Counted from the stretch's first letter, positions 9,701 through 21,136 are shown. The stretch: 64,000 nt of DNA from Staphylococcus pettenkoferi (GCF_026659735.1 NZ_JANSKK010000002.1:186001-250000), one strand, 5' to 3'. Numbers and translations: made by a program. Notes: generated from the letters alone by a model not told the origin.

Positions 9701-10393
9701 TTAGTTGCACCAACTTTCTTTGATTTTGTGATAGCTTTCTACCGGATTGTCACTTTGTGTAATAGGACGTCCGACTACGATATGTGTAGATCCATTTGTC
9801 TTTGCTTCTTCTGGTGTTGTAATACGTTTCTGATCATTCGTTTGGGCATCTTTTGGACGAATACCTGGTGTGACTTTTAAGAAATCTGAACCTAAATGCT
9901 GTGTTAATAATTCTGCTTCTAACGGTGAGCATACGACGCCATCTAATTGCGCTTGTTTCGCTAATTGTGCATAGTTTAAGACGGCATCCTCAATGGAAGT
10001 CTGGATGTTTTGTTCTTCATGTAACATTTCTTCCGTCGTCGAAGTCAACTGTGTCACAGCGATCAGTTTCGTATCGGGGTTATGCTTTCTTAAGCCTTCT
10101 AATGCACGCTGCATCATTACTGTACCTCCAGCAGCGTGGACGTTAACCATATCGACCTCTAATTTCGCTAGACCTTCCATCGCTTTACCTACCGTATTAG
10201 GTATGTCATGCAGTTTCAGATCTAGGAAAATGCGATGACCGCGTGCCTTAATATCTGAAATCAATGCTGGACCTGTTTGATAGAACAATTCCATACCCAC
10301 TTTGACGTAAAGCGGTTCGTCGAATAAATCTAAGAACTGATCTACTTTCTCTTTAGATTCAAAGTCTAAAGCTATAATTGGCAATGTTTCCAC
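9701..10393 (-). CDS. pyrF: Orotidine 5'-phosphate decarboxylase
   Basis: Decarboxylates OMP to UMP, the last step of the pathway. The 230-residue protein shows the catalytic DLKLHD motif (58-63) and the phosphate-binding end [15 protein letters not shown] longer frame opens at GTG 10405, but the ribosome binding site GAGGTGG overlaps that codon; GTG 10393 lies 8 nt after it and gives the start (M)[12 protein letters not shown], matching S. aureus [14 protein letters not shown] 200-bp gap with a large hairpin separates it from carB. Confidence 0.93.
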   Translation of the reverse strand: METLPIIALDFESKEKVDQFLDLFDEPLYVKVGMELFYQTGPALISDIKARGHRIFLDLKLHDIPNTVGKAMEGLAKLEVDMVNVHAAGGTVMMQRALEGLRKHNPDTKLIAVTQLTSTTEEMLHEEQNIQTSIEDAVLNYAQLAKQAQLDGVVCSPLEAELLTQHLGSDFLKVTPGIRPKDAQTNDQKRITTPEEAKTNGSTHIVVGRPITQSDNPVESYHKIKESWCN

Positions 10394-10508
10394 TGGTTGA
10401 TCCACCTCAGTTGTATACTTAATCGAGTATATTGCTTAGAAGAGTCTGAAATAAAATATATTGAACTTTCACTACTCAAACTCATTCGGAGCTCGTACTC
10501 CTTACTCA

Positions 10509-10567
10509 ATGATATGAGCATAGAGAGAAGGAGGCGCAACACCTCTTTCCCTCTCAAAGCTCATCAT
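10509..10567 (-). other. Large intercistronic hairpin between carB and pyrF
   Basis: On the minus strand arms ATGATGAGC ... GCTCATATCAT enclose a second helix with GAGAG/CTCTC and AGAGG/CCTCC. There is no U-tract after it, so it is unlikely to be a simple terminator. It may be an mRNA processing or stability element inside the pyr transcript. Confidence 0.5.
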
Positions 10568-10594
10568 AACAGTAACATGCTTTATTCACTCTTC

Positions 10595-13500
10595 TTACAT
10601 TGTTCTCATTGTAAATGTCATGCTTTCAATGACATTCGTTAAGGCATTTGCAGTATCGAGAGAAGTGAGACATGGTACACCATTTTCTACAGAAGTTCTG
10701 CGGATTTGGAAACCGTCTCTTTCGACTTCTTTACCTTTTGTCATCGTATTGATTACAATTTGAACTTTATTGTTCTGAATTTGAGTTAAGATATCGTCTT
10801 CACGACCAATCTTACCTACGACTTGTGCGGGCACATTGTTATCGTTAAGTTTGTGTGCTGTCCCTTCAGTCGCAAGAATTCTGTAACCTACTTCGTTTAA
10901 GCGACGTGCGATATCGACAATTTCTTCTTTATCTTTATCACTAACCGTCATGAGCACTGTGCCGTGGTCTTTCACTTCCACACCACTAGCTGTGAGCGCT
11001 TTAAACAATGCTTTTTCCATCGTTAAGTCTTTACCCATGACCTCACCTGTAGATTTCATTTCAGGTCCAAGCGTAATATCAACGTTTTTCAGTTTATTAA
11101 AACTGAAGACTGGAGCTTTAACGAAGACACCTTCACTGTGTGGTTGAATACCTGGTTGGTAACCTAAGTCTTGAAGGTTCTCGCCCATTACGCCACGCAT
11201 CGCAAGTTGTGCCATTTGAATACCTGTAATTTTACTCAAGAACGGAACTGTACGGCTTGAACGAGGGTTAACCTCTAGTACATAGACGCCATCATGTGCG
11301 ATAACGAATTGGATGTTAATTAAACCTACGATGTTGAGACCTTTCGCCAGACGCATTGTGTAATCTTCGAGTGTGTCGACTTCTTCTTGTGTCAATGTTT
11401 GTGGCGGATATACTGCAATAGAGTCACCAGAGTGTACCCCTGCGCGTTCGATGTGTTCCATGATACCTGGGATAATCACTGTCTCACCGTCTGAAATTGC
11501 ATCGACCTCAATTTCTTTACCAGTGAGATAACGGTCGATTAATACTGGGTGATCTGGACTTGCTTTAACCGCTTGATTCATGTAGTTCTTCAATTCGTCG
11601 TCACTGTTCACGATTTCCATCGCACGTCCACCGAGTACGTATGATGGGCGCACAACAACTGGATAGCCGATTTCACGCGCGTTCTCTAAGGCACCTTCTG
11701 GAGATGTCGCTGTCTTACCTTTAGGTTGCGGCACATCAATTGTGTGAAGTAACGCTTCGAATTCCTTTCTATCTTCTGCACGGTTAAGGTCTTCAAGTGT
11801 TGTACCTAAGATATTGACGCCGTGTTTCGCTAGTTTATCAGCTAAGTTAATCGCTGTTTGACCACCGAATTGAACGACAACACCTTTAGGTTGCTCTAAA
11901 TCGATGATATTCATCACATCTTCTTCAGTCAGTGGTTCGAAGTAGAGCTTATCTGAGATTGAAAAGTCAGTAGAAACCGTTTCAGGGTTGTTGTTTACAA
12001 TAATCGCTTCGTATCCTGCATTTTGAATTGCCCATACAGCATGTACTGTCGCATAGTCGAATTCTACACCTTGGCCGATACGAATAGGACCAGAACCAAG
12101 TACTAAGATTTTCTCTTTATCCGTAACGATAGATTCGTTCTCTTGTTCGTAAGTACCGTAATAATAAGGTGTAGTAGATTCAAATTCAGCCGCACACGTA
12201 TCCACCATTTTATAAACAGGTGTAATACCGTTATCTTTACGTAGTTGATATACTTCGTCTTCTGTCATGTCGAAGCGGTGGGCAATCACACGGTCACTAA
12301 AGCCGTAGTTCTTCGCATATTGAACGTAGTCCACGTCGCCTTTGTGCTCTTTCAAGTCATGTTCAATGTCGATGATTTGTTGGAATTTATTTAAGAAGAA
12401 GTAATCAATCATCGTCATTTCATGAATTTCTTCTAATGTTGTACCACGGCGAATCGCTTCTCCAATGAAGAAGAGACGCTCATCGTCTTGGTCTTTAATA
12501 CGTTGTTTAATATAATCCAAGCTATAGCTTTCACCATTTGGTAAACCAAGATGATGCACGCCGTATTCTAATGAACGAATCGCTTTTAATAAAGACTCTT
12601 CGTAAGTACGACCGATTGCCATAACTTCCCCTGTCGCTTTCATTTGCGTACCGAGGACACGCTCACCTTTTTCAAATTTGTCGAATGGGAAACGTGGAAT
12701 TTTAGAAATCACATAGTCTAACGCAGGTTCAAACGCTGCATAAGATGTTCCAGTGATTGGGTTTAACATTTCATCTAGAGTTAGTCCTACAGCGATCTTA
12801 GCCGCAAGTTTCGCAATTGGATAACCTGTCGCTTTAGATGCAAGTGCTGATGAACGAGATACACGAGGGTTAACCTCGATGATATAGTATTGCATTGAAT
12901 CCGGATCTAATGCGAGTTGTACGTTACAACCACCTTCGATACCTAATGCACGAATGACTTTCAATGACACGTCACGTAACATTTGATATTCAACGTCAGA
13001 AAGTGTTTGACTTGGTGCAACTACAACTGAGTCACCTGTATGGATACCGACTGGATCAATGTTCTCCATGTTACATACTACGATCGCGTTGTCGTTCTTA
13101 TCACGCATTACTTCGTATTCAATTTCTTTGTAACCTGCGATTGATTTCTCAATTAAACATTGTGTGGCTGGACTGTAGTGAAGTCCATTAGAAACCACTT
13201 CACGTAACTCTTCATCGTTATGGCAAATACCGCCACCAGTTCCACCCATTGTGAAGGCTGGGCGTACGATAAGTGGATAACCCACTTGTTCTTTAAAAGT
13301 AAAGGCTTGTTCTACAGTATTAACGATGTCACTTTCAGGTACTGGTACACCTAAATCATTCATCAAGCTTCTGAACTGCTCTCTGTCTTCTGCTTGTTGG
13401 ATAGACTCTAAACGTGTACCGAGTAACGTCACACCATTTGCCTCAAGTACACCACTGTCATGGAGTTGAATTGCCATGTTGAGACCTGTTTGTCCACCTA

Positions 13501-13768
13501 ATGTTGGCAGTAAAGCGTCTGGTTGTTCTTTACGGATGATACGTGCGATAAAGTCGTGTGTTAACGGCTCGATGTAAACTTCATCCGCAATTTCTTTATC
13601 CGTCATGATTGTGGCAGGGTTAGAGTTGACTAAGATGACACGGTAGCCTTCTTCTTTCAATGCAAGACAAGCTTGTGTTCCTGCATAGTCAAATTCTGCT
13701 GCTTGGCCGATGATAATCGGTCCAGATCCAACGACAAGAATTGTTTCTATATCTTTACGTTTAGGCAT
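10595..13768 (-). CDS. carB: Carbamoyl phosphate synthase, large subunit
   Basis: Makes carbamoyl phosphate from bicarbonate, ammonia (delivered by CarA) and two ATP. The 1057-residue protein has the two duplicated ATP-grasp halves, each opening with a VLGSGPI/VVGSGPI nucleotide turn (about 12 and about 558) and GGRAMEIV or GGTGGGI loops, and a C-terminal MGS-type allosteric domain from about 930 ([21 protein letters not shown]). Such domains bind UMP and PRPP in B. subtilis enzymes. It overlaps carA by 8 bp. Confidence 0.97.
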   Translation of the reverse strand: MPKRKDIETILVVGSGPIIIGQAAEFDYAGTQACLALKEEGYRVILVNSNPATIMTDKEIADEVYIEPLTHDFIARIIRKEQPDALLPTLGGQTGLNMAIQLHDSGVLEANGVTLLGTRLESIQQAEDREQFRSLMNDLGVPVPESDIVNTVEQAFTFKEQVGYPLIVRPAFTMGGTGGGICHNDEELREVVSNGLHYSPATQCLIEKSIAGYKEIEYEVMRDKNDNAIVVCNMENIDPVGIHTGDSVVVAPSQTLSDVEYQMLRDVSLKVIRALGIEGGCNVQLALDPDSMQYYIIEVNPRVSRSSALASKATGYPIAKLAAKIAVGLTLDEMLNPITGTSYAAFEPALDYVISKIPRFPFDKFEKGERVLGTQMKATGEVMAIGRTYEESLLKAIRSLEYGVHHLGLPNGESYSLDYIKQRIKDQDDERLFFIGEAIRRGTTLEEIHEMTMIDYFFLNKFQQIIDIEHDLKEHKGDVDYVQYAKNYGFSDRVIAHRFDMTEDEVYQLRKDNGITPVYKMVDTCAAEFESTTPYYYGTYEQENESIVTDKEKILVLGSGPIRIGQGVEFDYATVHAVWAIQNAGYEAIIVNNNPETVSTDFSISDKLYFEPLTEEDVMNIIDLEQPKGVVVQFGGQTAINLADKLAKHGVNILGTTLEDLNRAEDRKEFEALLHTIDVPQPKGKTATSPEGALENAREIGYPVVVRPSYVLGGRAMEIVNSDDELKNYMNQAVKASPDHPVLIDRYLTGKEIEVDAISDGETVIIPGIMEHIERAGVHSGDSIAVYPPQTLTQEEVDTLEDYTMRLAKGLNIVGLINIQFVIAHDGVYVLEVNPRSSRTVPFLSKITGIQMAQLAMRGVMGENLQDLGYQPGIQPHSEGVFVKAPVFSFNKLKNVDITLGPEMKSTGEVMGKDLTMEKALFKALTASGVEVKDHGTVLMTVSDKDKEEIVDIARRLNEVGYRILATEGTAHKLNDNNVPAQVVGKIGREDDILTQIQNNKVQIVINTMTKGKEVERDGFQIRRTSVENGVPCLTSLDTANALTNVIESMTFTMRTM

Positions 13769-14861
13769 GAGTATGACGCTCCTTTTCTTTGAATTGATTC
13801 ATCATATCGATAAATTCATCAAATAAATAGTTTGAATCTGTAGGTCCTGGTGATGCTTCAGGGTGATATTGAACTGAGAATGCAGGTAATGTCTTATGAC
13901 GTAAACCTTCAACTGTATTGTCGTTAATCGCAATGTGTGTCACTTCTAAATCTGTATTCTCTAAAGAATCTTCATCTATAGAGTAACCGTGGTTCTGACT
14001 TGTTAATGCGACTTTACCTGTCTTCAAATCTTTAACCGGATGGTTCGCACCTCTATGTCCGAATTTCATCTTGAATGATGTTGCACCTTGAGATAAAGCG
14101 AAGAGTTGATGTCCAAGACAAATACCGAAGAATGGAATTTCGCCTAAGATGCCTTTAATCATCTCAATCGCTACTTTCACTTCTTCTGGGTCCCCTGGGC
14201 CGTTAGATAACATGACACCATCCGGAGACATGCGTTTGATCTCTTCAGCTGTTGTATCGTAAGGGACAACAGTGACGTTGCAGCCACGCGCGTTGAGTTC
14301 GCGTACGATGTTTTGCTTTTTACCAAAGTCCACAAGAACGACACTTAAGTCGAAACCTGTAGAAACATAAGGAGATTTCGTTGAAACTGTTTGTACCTCA
14401 GTACGTGGTAATTCTGTTGATTTCAACTTCTCAACGAGTGAGTCAATTTCATCTTTGTTATCTGTAAATCCAGCTTTCAAGACACCATATTGTCTAATCT
14501 TGCGTGTAATACTACGTGTATCGACCCCAGAAATGCCTGGAATATCGTATTCAACGAGCACTTCATGGAATGTTCTTTGCGAACGGAAGTTACTAGGATG
14601 CTTGCTCGCTTCTTTCACTACAACGCCGTTCAAGCTAGGCACGAGCGTTTCGAAATCATCACGGTTGATACCATAGTTACCGATGAGCGGGTAAGTAAAA
14701 GTAATGATTTGTCCTGTATAAGATGGGTCAGAAATTGTTTCTTGATAACCTGTCATCGCAGTATTAAATACAATTTCACCCATTGTTAAGTTATCTGAAC
14801 CGAGTGGGTACCCTTCATAATATGATCCGTCTTCTAATACGAGATAACGTTTCTCAATCAT
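13761..14861 (-). CDS. carA: Carbamoyl phosphate synthase, small (glutaminase) subunit
   Basis: Hydrolyses glutamine and passes ammonia to CarB. The 366-residue protein carries the class I amidotransferase triad: Cys248 in [12 protein letters not shown], His333 and Glu335 in QYHPEASPG. The N-terminal domain begins [15 protein letters not shown]. It overlaps carB by 8 bp and pyrC by one base, giving tight translational coupling. Confidence 0.97.
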   Translation of the reverse strand: MIEKRYLVLEDGSYYEGYPLGSDNLTMGEIVFNTAMTGYQETISDPSYTGQIITFTYPLIGNYGINRDDFETLVPSLNGVVVKEASKHPSNFRSQRTFHEVLVEYDIPGISGVDTRSITRKIRQYGVLKAGFTDNKDEIDSLVEKLKSTELPRTEVQTVSTKSPYVSTGFDLSVVLVDFGKKQNIVRELNARGCNVTVVPYDTTAEEIKRMSPDGVMLSNGPGDPEEVKVAIEMIKGILGEIPFFGICLGHQLFALSQGATSFKMKFGHRGANHPVKDLKTGKVALTSQNHGYSIDEDSLENTDLEVTHIAINDNTVEGLRHKTLPAFSVQYHPEASPGPTDSNYLFDEFIDMMNQFKEKERHTHA

Positions 14862-16135
14862 TAGATTTCCTCCTTAAATTTCACTGTTCCTTCAACCATT
14901 GTAAGCACTGGGTTACCGTATACTTTGTAACCTAAGAACGGTGTGTTACTTGCTTTAGAATGGAAGTCTTCAGCTTTAATTTCGCGCTCTTGATCTAAGT
15001 TGATAATCGTTAAATCGGCTAAGCTACCTTCTTCAAGTTTGCCATAAGGTAAGTCGAATGTTTGTGCAGGTTTAATCGTTAAGTAGTCAACAAGTTGTTG
15101 TAATGTCCAGTCCCCATTTTTAACGAAGTGTGTGTAAAGTAATGGGAAGGCTGTTTCACTACCTACGATACCAAATGGCGCACGTGTCATTGGTTGATCT
15201 TTCTCTTCTGCTGCATGTGGCGCATGGTCCGTTGCAATACAATTGATTGTGCCATCAAGTAATGCTTCAATTAATGCGTCACGATCTTCTTTGCTACGTA
15301 ATGGTGGATTCATTTTATAAATTGCATTGTCACCTGGCACATCATCTTCAGTAAGCAAGAGGTGATGTGGTGTGACCTCAGCTGTTACGTGGATGCCTGC
15401 TTTCTTCGCATCTCTAATTGCACGGACACTTTCTTTCGTTGAAACGTGACATACGTGATAATGTGCACCTGCTGCCTCAGCGAGTAACACGTCACGCGCG
15501 ATTTGAACTGCTTCACAAATGTTTGGAATACCTGGGATGCCTAACTCTTTACTACGTTTACCGTCATGCATCGCACCACCGTAAATTAAGCTATTGTCCT
15601 CACAGTGCGCTACGACTGCTTTACCTTGTTTCGCTGCCGCTTTCATGGATTCGTACATCATGCTTGCTTCTTGCACACCTACGCCATCGTCTGTGAACGC
15701 GAATGCACCATGTTGAGCGAGGGCTTCAAAGTCGACATGCTCTTTACCTGCTTGACGTACAGTGATTGCTGCGTATGGTAAGACACGAACTTGTGCGCTG
15801 TCTTCAATAATCTTATTCACATGCTCTAGATTCTCTACAGAGTCAGGTACAGGTTTCGTATTCGGCATTGGACATACGGTAGTGAAACCGCCGCGAGCTG
15901 CTGCTTTCGTTCCAGTTTCAATTGTTTCTTTATGTTCGCCGCCTGGTTCACGCAAATGAACGTGTACGTCGACAAGTCCTGGTGCTACGAATTGACCTTG
16001 AGCGTCGATTTCTTCCGCATCGAGTGTGTTATCGATTTGGTCATCAATCATCTTGATGCGTTCACCTTCGATTAGGATGTCTACTTGTTGTAATTCCCCA
16101 TTTTGTAAAATTTGTGCATTTTTAATTAATTTCAT
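14861..16135 (-). CDS. pyrC: Dihydroorotase
   Basis: Cyclises carbamoyl aspartate to dihydroorotate. The 424-residue zinc enzyme has the metal motif [11 protein letters not shown] (His58 and His60), later histidine ligands in VAHCEDNS and YHVCHVS, and the catalytic ATDHAPH region. The ATG at 16141 abuts the AAAGGGG binding site and overlaps the pyrB stop region; the ATG at 16135 is 9 nt from it and gives MKLIKN, the S. aureus start. Confidence 0.95.
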   Translation of the reverse strand: MKLIKNAQILQNGELQQVDILIEGERIKMIDDQIDNTLDAEEIDAQGQFVAPGLVDVHVHLREPGGEHKETIETGTKAAARGGFTTVCPMPNTKPVPDSVENLEHVNKIIEDSAQVRVLPYAAITVRQAGKEHVDFEALAQHGAFAFTDDGVGVQEASMMYESMKAAAKQGKAVVAHCEDNSLIYGGAMHDGKRSKELGIPGIPNICEAVQIARDVLLAEAAGAHYHVCHVSTKESVRAIRDAKKAGIHVTAEVTPHHLLLTEDDVPGDNAIYKMNPPLRSKEDRDALIEALLDGTINCIATDHAPHAAEEKDQPMTRAPFGIVGSETAFPLLYTHFVKNGDWTLQQLVDYLTIKPAQTFDLPYGKLEEGSLADLTIINLDQEREIKAEDFHSKASNTPFLGYKVYGNPVLTMVEGTVKFKEEI

Positions 16136-16141
16136 AGTCAT

Positions 16142-17038
<897 letters not shown>

Positions 17039-17059
17039 CTAACCTCCATCTTCTTTCCG

Positions 17060-18379
17060 TTATGCGTCCTTGCTGTCAGTTGCTGATTTAGGTTGCGGTA
17101 ATATTAAGTTCAAGATAATGCCTGCTAAAGCAGCTAAGGCCATACCTTCAATTTGTAGGTTGATGCCTAATCCTTTTAAATTAAAAACTAGGTTTCCAAT
17201 ACCAATCACGAGAATGACTGAAGCGATGACTAAGTTGCGGTTCTGGGCAAAGTCGACGTTGCTTTCAACTAACATTCTCAAACCACTCGCTGCGATGATT
17301 CCAAAGAGTAAGATGGAAACGCCACCCATCACGGGTGTGGGTATGGATGAAATCAGAGCAGTGAACTTACCGATAAACCCGAGCAAGATCGCGATACATG
17401 CTGCTCCACCGATGACGTAAATGCTATAAATCTTCGTAATCGCTAGTACACCGATATTCTCACCGTATGTTGTGCTTGGTGGACCGCCGATGATGCTCGC
17501 AAACATCGTAGAGACACCGTCACCGATAATCGATTTGTCTAATCCTGGGTCTTTAAAGAAGTTACGCCCTACAATCTTATTAATCACCATTTGATGTCCG
17601 ATGTGTTCGCTGACAGTAACGAAGACGATCGGTACCATCACTAAGACGAGTCCGAGATGGAATGACGGAACGTAATCTTTAAACGGCAAGTAAATGTCAG
17701 GTAATTGCAGCCATTTCGCATGAGCGATGGGTGCGAAGTTAACTAGGCCGATACAAACTGACACGATGTAGCCGACGATAATCCCTACAAGTACAGGTAT
17801 CAGTGATAGAAAGCCTTTAAAGAAACCTTGTACACAAATCGTCACGAGCAACGTTACCATTGCGACGAGTAAATAACTCAAGTTGTACCCTTTCATATCT
17901 CCGGAATTCTCGAACATCGCCATGTTTACCGCTGTCGGTGCTAAGCTCAAACCGATGACCATGATGACTGGACCAACGACAACAGGTGGCAAGAGATGCA
18001 TGAGCCAGTTGATCCCACTGAGTTTGATGATCAGCCCGATAATGACGTACATCACACCACTCATGAAGAGTGCGACTAACATATCCCCGAGACTATGGTT
18101 GGCAATACCTGAGATGATGGGTGTGATAAAGGCAAAGCTTGAACCCAAGTAGGCTGGGATCTTCGCTCGTGTGATGAGTATGTATAATAAAGTTCCAATT
18201 CCTGAGGCGAGTAGCGCTGCTGAGATCGGCATATGTGTTAAGAATGGTACGAGTACCGTTGAGCCAAACATCGCAAATAAATGTTGAGTACTCAAGAATG
18301 CCCATTGTGAAGGTTTCGGTTTATCTCTGACATCGAGCACCGGTTTCGCCGTGCGCTCAAACAATTGTTCATTTTCCAT
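17060..18379 (-). CDS. uraA: Uracil permease (NCS2 family)
   Basis: Membrane symporter that imports uracil; equivalent to PyrP of B. subtilis. The 439-residue protein is a run of hydrophobic spans with the NCS2 substrate segments VTVSEHIGHQ (about 236) and GGPPSTTYGENIG (about 285). The frame is open 32 codons further upstream, but that extension is the attenuator RNA; the ATG at 18379 is preceded by AGGAGAAAAAGAG and starts MENEQLFERTAKPVLDV. Co-transcribed with pyrR and pyrB. Confidence 0.95.
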   Translation of the reverse strand: MENEQLFERTAKPVLDVRDKPKPSQWAFLSTQHLFAMFGSTVLVPFLTHMPISAALLASGIGTLLYILITRAKIPAYLGSSFAFITPIISGIANHSLGDMLVALFMSGVMYVIIGLIIKLSGINWLMHLLPPVVVGPVIMVIGLSLAPTAVNMAMFENSGDMKGYNLSYLLVAMVTLLVTICVQGFFKGFLSLIPVLVGIIVGYIVSVCIGLVNFAPIAHAKWLQLPDIYLPFKDYVPSFHLGLVLVMVPIVFVTVSEHIGHQMVINKIVGRNFFKDPGLDKSIIGDGVSTMFASIIGGPPSTTYGENIGVLAITKIYSIYVIGGAACIAILLGFIGKFTALISSIPTPVMGGVSILLFGIIAASGLRMLVESNVDFAQNRNLVIASVILVIGIGNLVFNLKGLGINLQIEGMALAALAGIILNLILPQPKSATDSKDA

Positions 18380-18393
18380 CTCTTTTTCTCCTT

Positions 18394-18560
18394 TTAAAAA
18401 AAGTCTCTTTACTCGGCGTAAAGAGACTGAAACAAGACACCCTTTAAGCATGAAGATACACGTTGCTCTATACATGCATAAAAGGACGGTACAGCTGATC
18501 CAAAGACATCACTCTTCTTGAATCAGTGTACATGCTTTTTCAGTCTCTCGTACTGATTTA
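18394..18560 (-). promoter_or_regulatory. pyrR-uraA intercistronic attenuator
   Basis: Two mutually exclusive structures are visible on the minus strand. The antiterminator pairs AGAGACTGAAA...AAGCATG (revcomp of 18532-18548) with CATGCTT...TTTCAGTCTCT (revcomp of about 18424-18455). The terminator is an AGTCTCTTT/AAAGAGACT stem followed by TTTTTTTAAAA just before the uraA binding site. Between them a hairpin CUGAUUCAAGA/UCUUUGGAUCAG (18494-18528) sits where the PyrR-binding loop should be, but its loop does not fit the usual consensus. Confidence 0.75.
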
Positions 18561-18569
18561 AAAGCTGAA

Positions 18570-19097
18570 TTATTCAATTGCGACGGCATTGCTGTGATCA
18601 ACTTCTTCTAAGTAAACGGATACTGCTTCGTCACGTGCTGTTGGAATATTTTTACCTACGAAGTCAGCACGAATCGGCAATTCGCGATGGCCGCGGTCAA
18701 CGAGCGCCGCAAGTCCAATCTTGTGCGGTCTCGCGTGCCCCAATATCGCATCTAATGCCGCTCTCACTGTACGACCCGTATAAAGTACATCATCAATAAT
18801 AATCACAGCTTGATCTGTAATTTCAGTGTCAATGTCGAAAGGTGGTTGCGTCGTCTCTTCAGATGAAGCTTTCTTGTCATCTCTGAACTGCGTGATATCG
18901 ATTGTGCCAGTAGGTACCGACTGATGTTCAATGGACTCAATCTTCTCTTGAATGCGTTTCGCTAAGAACGCGCCTCGTGTCTTAATACCAAGCAATACAA
19001 GACGATCTGTTCCTTTGTTATATTCAAGTATTTCGTGAGCGATACGTGTTACTGTACGTTGAATGGCTGCATCATCCATGATAATTCGTTCAGACAT
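18570..19097 (-). CDS. pyrR: Bifunctional pyr operon regulator / uracil phosphoribosyltransferase PyrR
   Basis: With UMP bound, PyrR binds pyr leader RNA and causes termination; it also has uracil phosphoribosyltransferase activity. The 175-residue protein has the PRPP motif [17 protein letters not shown] and the ending [20 protein letters not shown]. The frame opens at 19106, but the ATG at 19097 ([11 protein letters not shown]) matches S. aureus and follows AGGTGGAGATT. It is the first gene of the pyr operon. Confidence 0.95.
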   Translation of the reverse strand: MSERIIMDDAAIQRTVTRIAHEILEYNKGTDRLVLLGIKTRGAFLAKRIQEKIESIEHQSVPTGTIDITQFRDDKKASSEETTQPPFDIDTEITDQAVIIIDDVLYTGRTVRAALDAILGHARPHKIGLAALVDRGHRELPIRADFVGKNIPTARDEAVSVYLEEVDHSNAVAIE

Positions 19098-19162
19098 AAT
19101 CTCCACCTACACTTTGAAATTAGATTGATGTGACACTTTAAGATCAATTGCGTTGCGCATAC

Positions 19163-19199
19163 AAAAAACGACCACATGCCTTTATGAAGACATGCGGTC
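19163..19199 (-). terminator. Attenuator terminator in the pyrR leader
   Basis: Read on the minus strand, GACCGCATG ... CATGTGGTC followed by GTTTTTTG, about 65 nt before the pyrR start. Confidence 0.85.
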
Positions 19200-19289
19200 T
19201 TGATTGGATACACCTTCGTGATACTTATGACTTGGCGTTAGAATCGTACATTCTTTGAAATAAACGTACGTGAAGGTTGAGTATTTCAT
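19182..19289 (-). CDS. Putative 35-residue pyr leader peptide
   Basis: A frame in the pyrR leader with GGAGGT 7 nt before ATG, as strong a binding site as any gene nearby. The 35-residue product (begins MKYSTFTYVYFKECT) is rich in tyrosine and phenylalanine and looks like no enzyme. The TAA stop falls in the loop of the attenuator terminator, so a ribosome finishing this ORF would cover the 5' arm. Enterobacterial pyrBI has such a leader; I know of none described for PyrR-controlled operons. The open frame extends to 19385 but only this ATG has a binding site. Confidence 0.55.
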   Translation of the reverse strand: MKYSTFTYVYFKECTILTPSHKYHEGVSNQDRMSS

Positions 19290-19357
19290 AGTCATGACCT
19301 CCAAGATAGAATGCGGAAGTTCTTCACTATGAATCTCATGTATGCGACTCAATATGC

Positions 19358-19388
19358 GATGTCTTCGGAGCCTCTCTGGACTCATCGT
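19358..19388 (-). promoter_or_regulatory. PyrR-binding hairpin
   Basis: The minus-strand RNA contains AGUCCAGAGAGGCU, an exact fit to the known PyrR-binding loop consensus ARUCCNGNGAGGYU, closed by CGAUG/CAUCG. With PyrR-UMP bound this anti-antiterminator favours termination. Confidence 0.85.
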
Positions 19389-19431
19389 TAAAGACTTGCG
19401 TTTTTTAAATATGCGATTTAACTTTATCTAA

Positions 19432-19460
19432 ATTTTACATCTAATACGGTCGAGCGTCAA
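19432..19460 (-). promoter_or_regulatory. pyr operon promoter
   Basis: TTGACG (revcomp of 19455-19460), a 17-bp spacer and TAAAAT (revcomp of 19432-19437), a near-consensus sigma-A promoter. The 155 bp between it and the rluD-like gene hold only weak inverted repeats (CTACGG/CCGTAG). Confidence 0.75.
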
Positions 19461-19616
19461 GTTGAGTTTGTAATGGTTTCCCAATTTAATTCTACGGTGA
19501 AAGTTCAGTGGTTCTCATCGCTTAGCCACAATGGCAATAGAAGTCTGGAATCGTCTCAATCCTCATTAGACGCCGTAGTTCACATGACGGTGCCTTATCA
19601 CGGCCTCCACCTTTAC

Positions 19617-20534
19617 TTAGCTATCACTATGACGCAATTCATCTAATAAATTTGCGAAGTCATCAGGTACTGGTGCAGTACGTTCGATATACTCACCCGT
19701 TCTAGGATGTTGGAAACCAATTACGCCAGCATGTAGTGCTTGGCCACCTATATCCAACGTCTTCTTCGGACCATACTTTGGATCACCAACGAGCGGATAG
19801 CCGATATATTTCATGTGCACACGAATTTGGTGCGTACGTCCTGTTTCAAGTTCACATTCCACTAGTGTATATTTTTTAAAATGTTCTTTCACATCGAAAT
19901 GCGTAACAGCTTCTTTACCATCATCGACGACAGCCATCGCTTGTCGATCATTCTTATTACGTCCGATTGGCGCATCGATTGTTCCGTAATTATGCGGAAT
20001 ATTGCCATGCACGAGCGCCGAATATTTACGTGTCACTGTCTTCGCCATCAATTGTTCAACGAGACTACGGTGTGCCACGTCATTCTTCGCGACCATCAAG
20101 AGCCCTGACGTATCTTTATCAATACGGTGTACAATACCTGGGCGCACTTCACCGTTAATACCTGATAAATTTTTCATCTGATACATGAGCCCATTAACGA
20201 GCGTTCCTGAGTAATGACCTGGAGACGGATGCACAACCATTCCTTTAGGTTTGTAAACAATCGCGACATCGTCATCCTCATAATAAATGTCCAAGTTTAA
20301 ATCTTCGGGTTGAATATCCGCTTCTTCAACTTCCTTCTCAGTCACTTCGATGACGTCGTTCGCTTTTACTTTGTAGTTCGCTTTGACCACTTTATCATTC
20401 ACTTTTACTAAACCTTCTTTAATCCAGTCTTGCATTTGTGAACGTGACCACTCGCTGTTAAATTCTGGAAGGACTTTGTCAATGCGTGAACCAGCTAAAT
20501 TCGTTTCTGCAATATTGAATTGATGTTGTTCCAT
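19617..20534 (-). CDS. RluD-family rRNA pseudouridine synthase
   Basis: Converts uridine to pseudouridine in RNA, probably 23S rRNA; the B. subtilis relative is YlyB. The 305-residue protein has an N-terminal S4 RNA-binding domain (about 14-75) and the synthase domain with catalytic Asp139 in HRIDKDTSGLL (136-146) and the late motif TGRTHQIRVHM. It follows lspA by 11 nt, a conserved pair in Firmicutes. The exact target position is not deducible from sequence. Confidence 0.93.
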   Translation of the reverse strand: MEQHQFNIAETNLAGSRIDKVLPEFNSEWSRSQMQDWIKEGLVKVNDKVVKANYKVKANDVIEVTEKEVEEADIQPEDLNLDIYYEDDDVAIVYKPKGMVVHPSPGHYSGTLVNGLMYQMKNLSGINGEVRPGIVHRIDKDTSGLLMVAKNDVAHRSLVEQLMAKTVTRKYSALVHGNIPHNYGTIDAPIGRNKNDRQAMAVVDDGKEAVTHFDVKEHFKKYTLVECELETGRTHQIRVHMKYIGYPLVGDPKYGPKKTLDIGGQALHAGVIGFQHPRTGEYIERTAPVPDDFANLLDELRHSDS

Positions 20535-20545
20535 GATCTTACCTC

Positions 20546-21025
20546 CTATTCCTCTTTATGATTCATATCTTTTAACAAAGCAATGATGATGAAGATAACG
20601 CCTACCGTCAAACTTGAATCTGCTACGTTAAAAATTGGGAAATCATATCCGAAGATATTTGTGTCGATAAAGTCAACCACTTCGCCATGAAATAATCGGT
20701 CGATAAAGTTACCAATCGCTCCAGCGAACAGAAGACTTAAAGCGATTTGCATGAATAAATTGCCTTTTGCCTCTTTAATATAAAAGATGATGAGAATCGC
20801 TAATATAATAAGTGTAATGATAACAAAGAAGCCCATTTTACCACTTAGAATGCCCCATGCTGCACCGTTATTACGATGTGAAGTGATATTTAAGAAGTGG
20901 GGAATCACCGTATAAGAATCGCCTATGGTCATCTTTGCTGCAATTAAATATTTCGTCAATTGGTCTATTGCTAATATCAATAATGTGACTACTACCGTAG
21001 TTCCAATATAGTACTGGCGCTTCAT
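20546..21025 (-). CDS. lspA: Lipoprotein signal peptidase (signal peptidase II)
   Basis: Membrane aspartyl protease that cleaves signal peptides of lipid-modified prolipoproteins. The 159-residue protein has four membrane spans and both catalytic aspartates, Asp118 in GEVVDFID and Asp136 in FNVADSS, plus the RNNGAAWGIL segment (51-60). Sits between ileS and the rluD-like gene. Confidence 0.97.
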   Translation of the reverse strand: MKRQYYIGTTVVVTLLILAIDQLTKYLIAAKMTIGDSYTVIPHFLNITSHRNNGAAWGILSGKMGFFVIITLIILAILIIFYIKEAKGNLFMQIALSLLFAGAIGNFIDRLFHGEVVDFIDTNIFGYDFPIFNVADSSLTVGVIFIIIALLKDMNHKEE

Positions 21026-21136
21026 TGAGGTACCTCCTCGGTTTTAGTTCGTCCATATAGACAACAACTTTCATTATAGCTTAATCCTTATGTAAACAAA
21101 AGTTTAGACCTAGTAATGAATCTTATCATTTCAGAA

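Larger units (their letters stand above)
19098..19431 (-). promoter_or_regulatory. pyr operon leader RNA with PyrR-type attenuator
   Basis: About 330 nt between the pyr promoter and pyrR. In order on the minus strand: a PyrR-binding hairpin (19358-19388), a possible antiterminator arm GAAGACAT, a short ORF with a strong ribosome binding site, then the terminator (19163-19199). GAAGACAT is complementary to ATGTCTTC in the terminator's 5' half, so antiterminator and terminator exclude each other, and the PyrR hairpin uses the same GAAGAC bases. Confidence 0.8.

Noticed and set aside
9611..9880. Plus-strand frame of 89 codons across pyrE/pyrF
   Set aside because: Antisense shadow of two certain genes with no SD and atypical composition.
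10372..10557. 61-codon minus-strand frame between carB and pyrF
   Set aside because: It spans the intercistronic hairpin, has no SD and no recognisable sequence.
18380..18475. Longer N-terminus for uraA (32 extra residues)
   Set aside because: This stretch encodes the antiterminator and terminator helices; the ATG at 18379 has a good SD and matches homologues.
19290..19385. Upstream extension of the pyr leader ORF to 67 codons
   Set aside because: The extension overlaps the PyrR-binding hairpin and its ATG has no ribosome binding site; only the ATG at 19289 has one.
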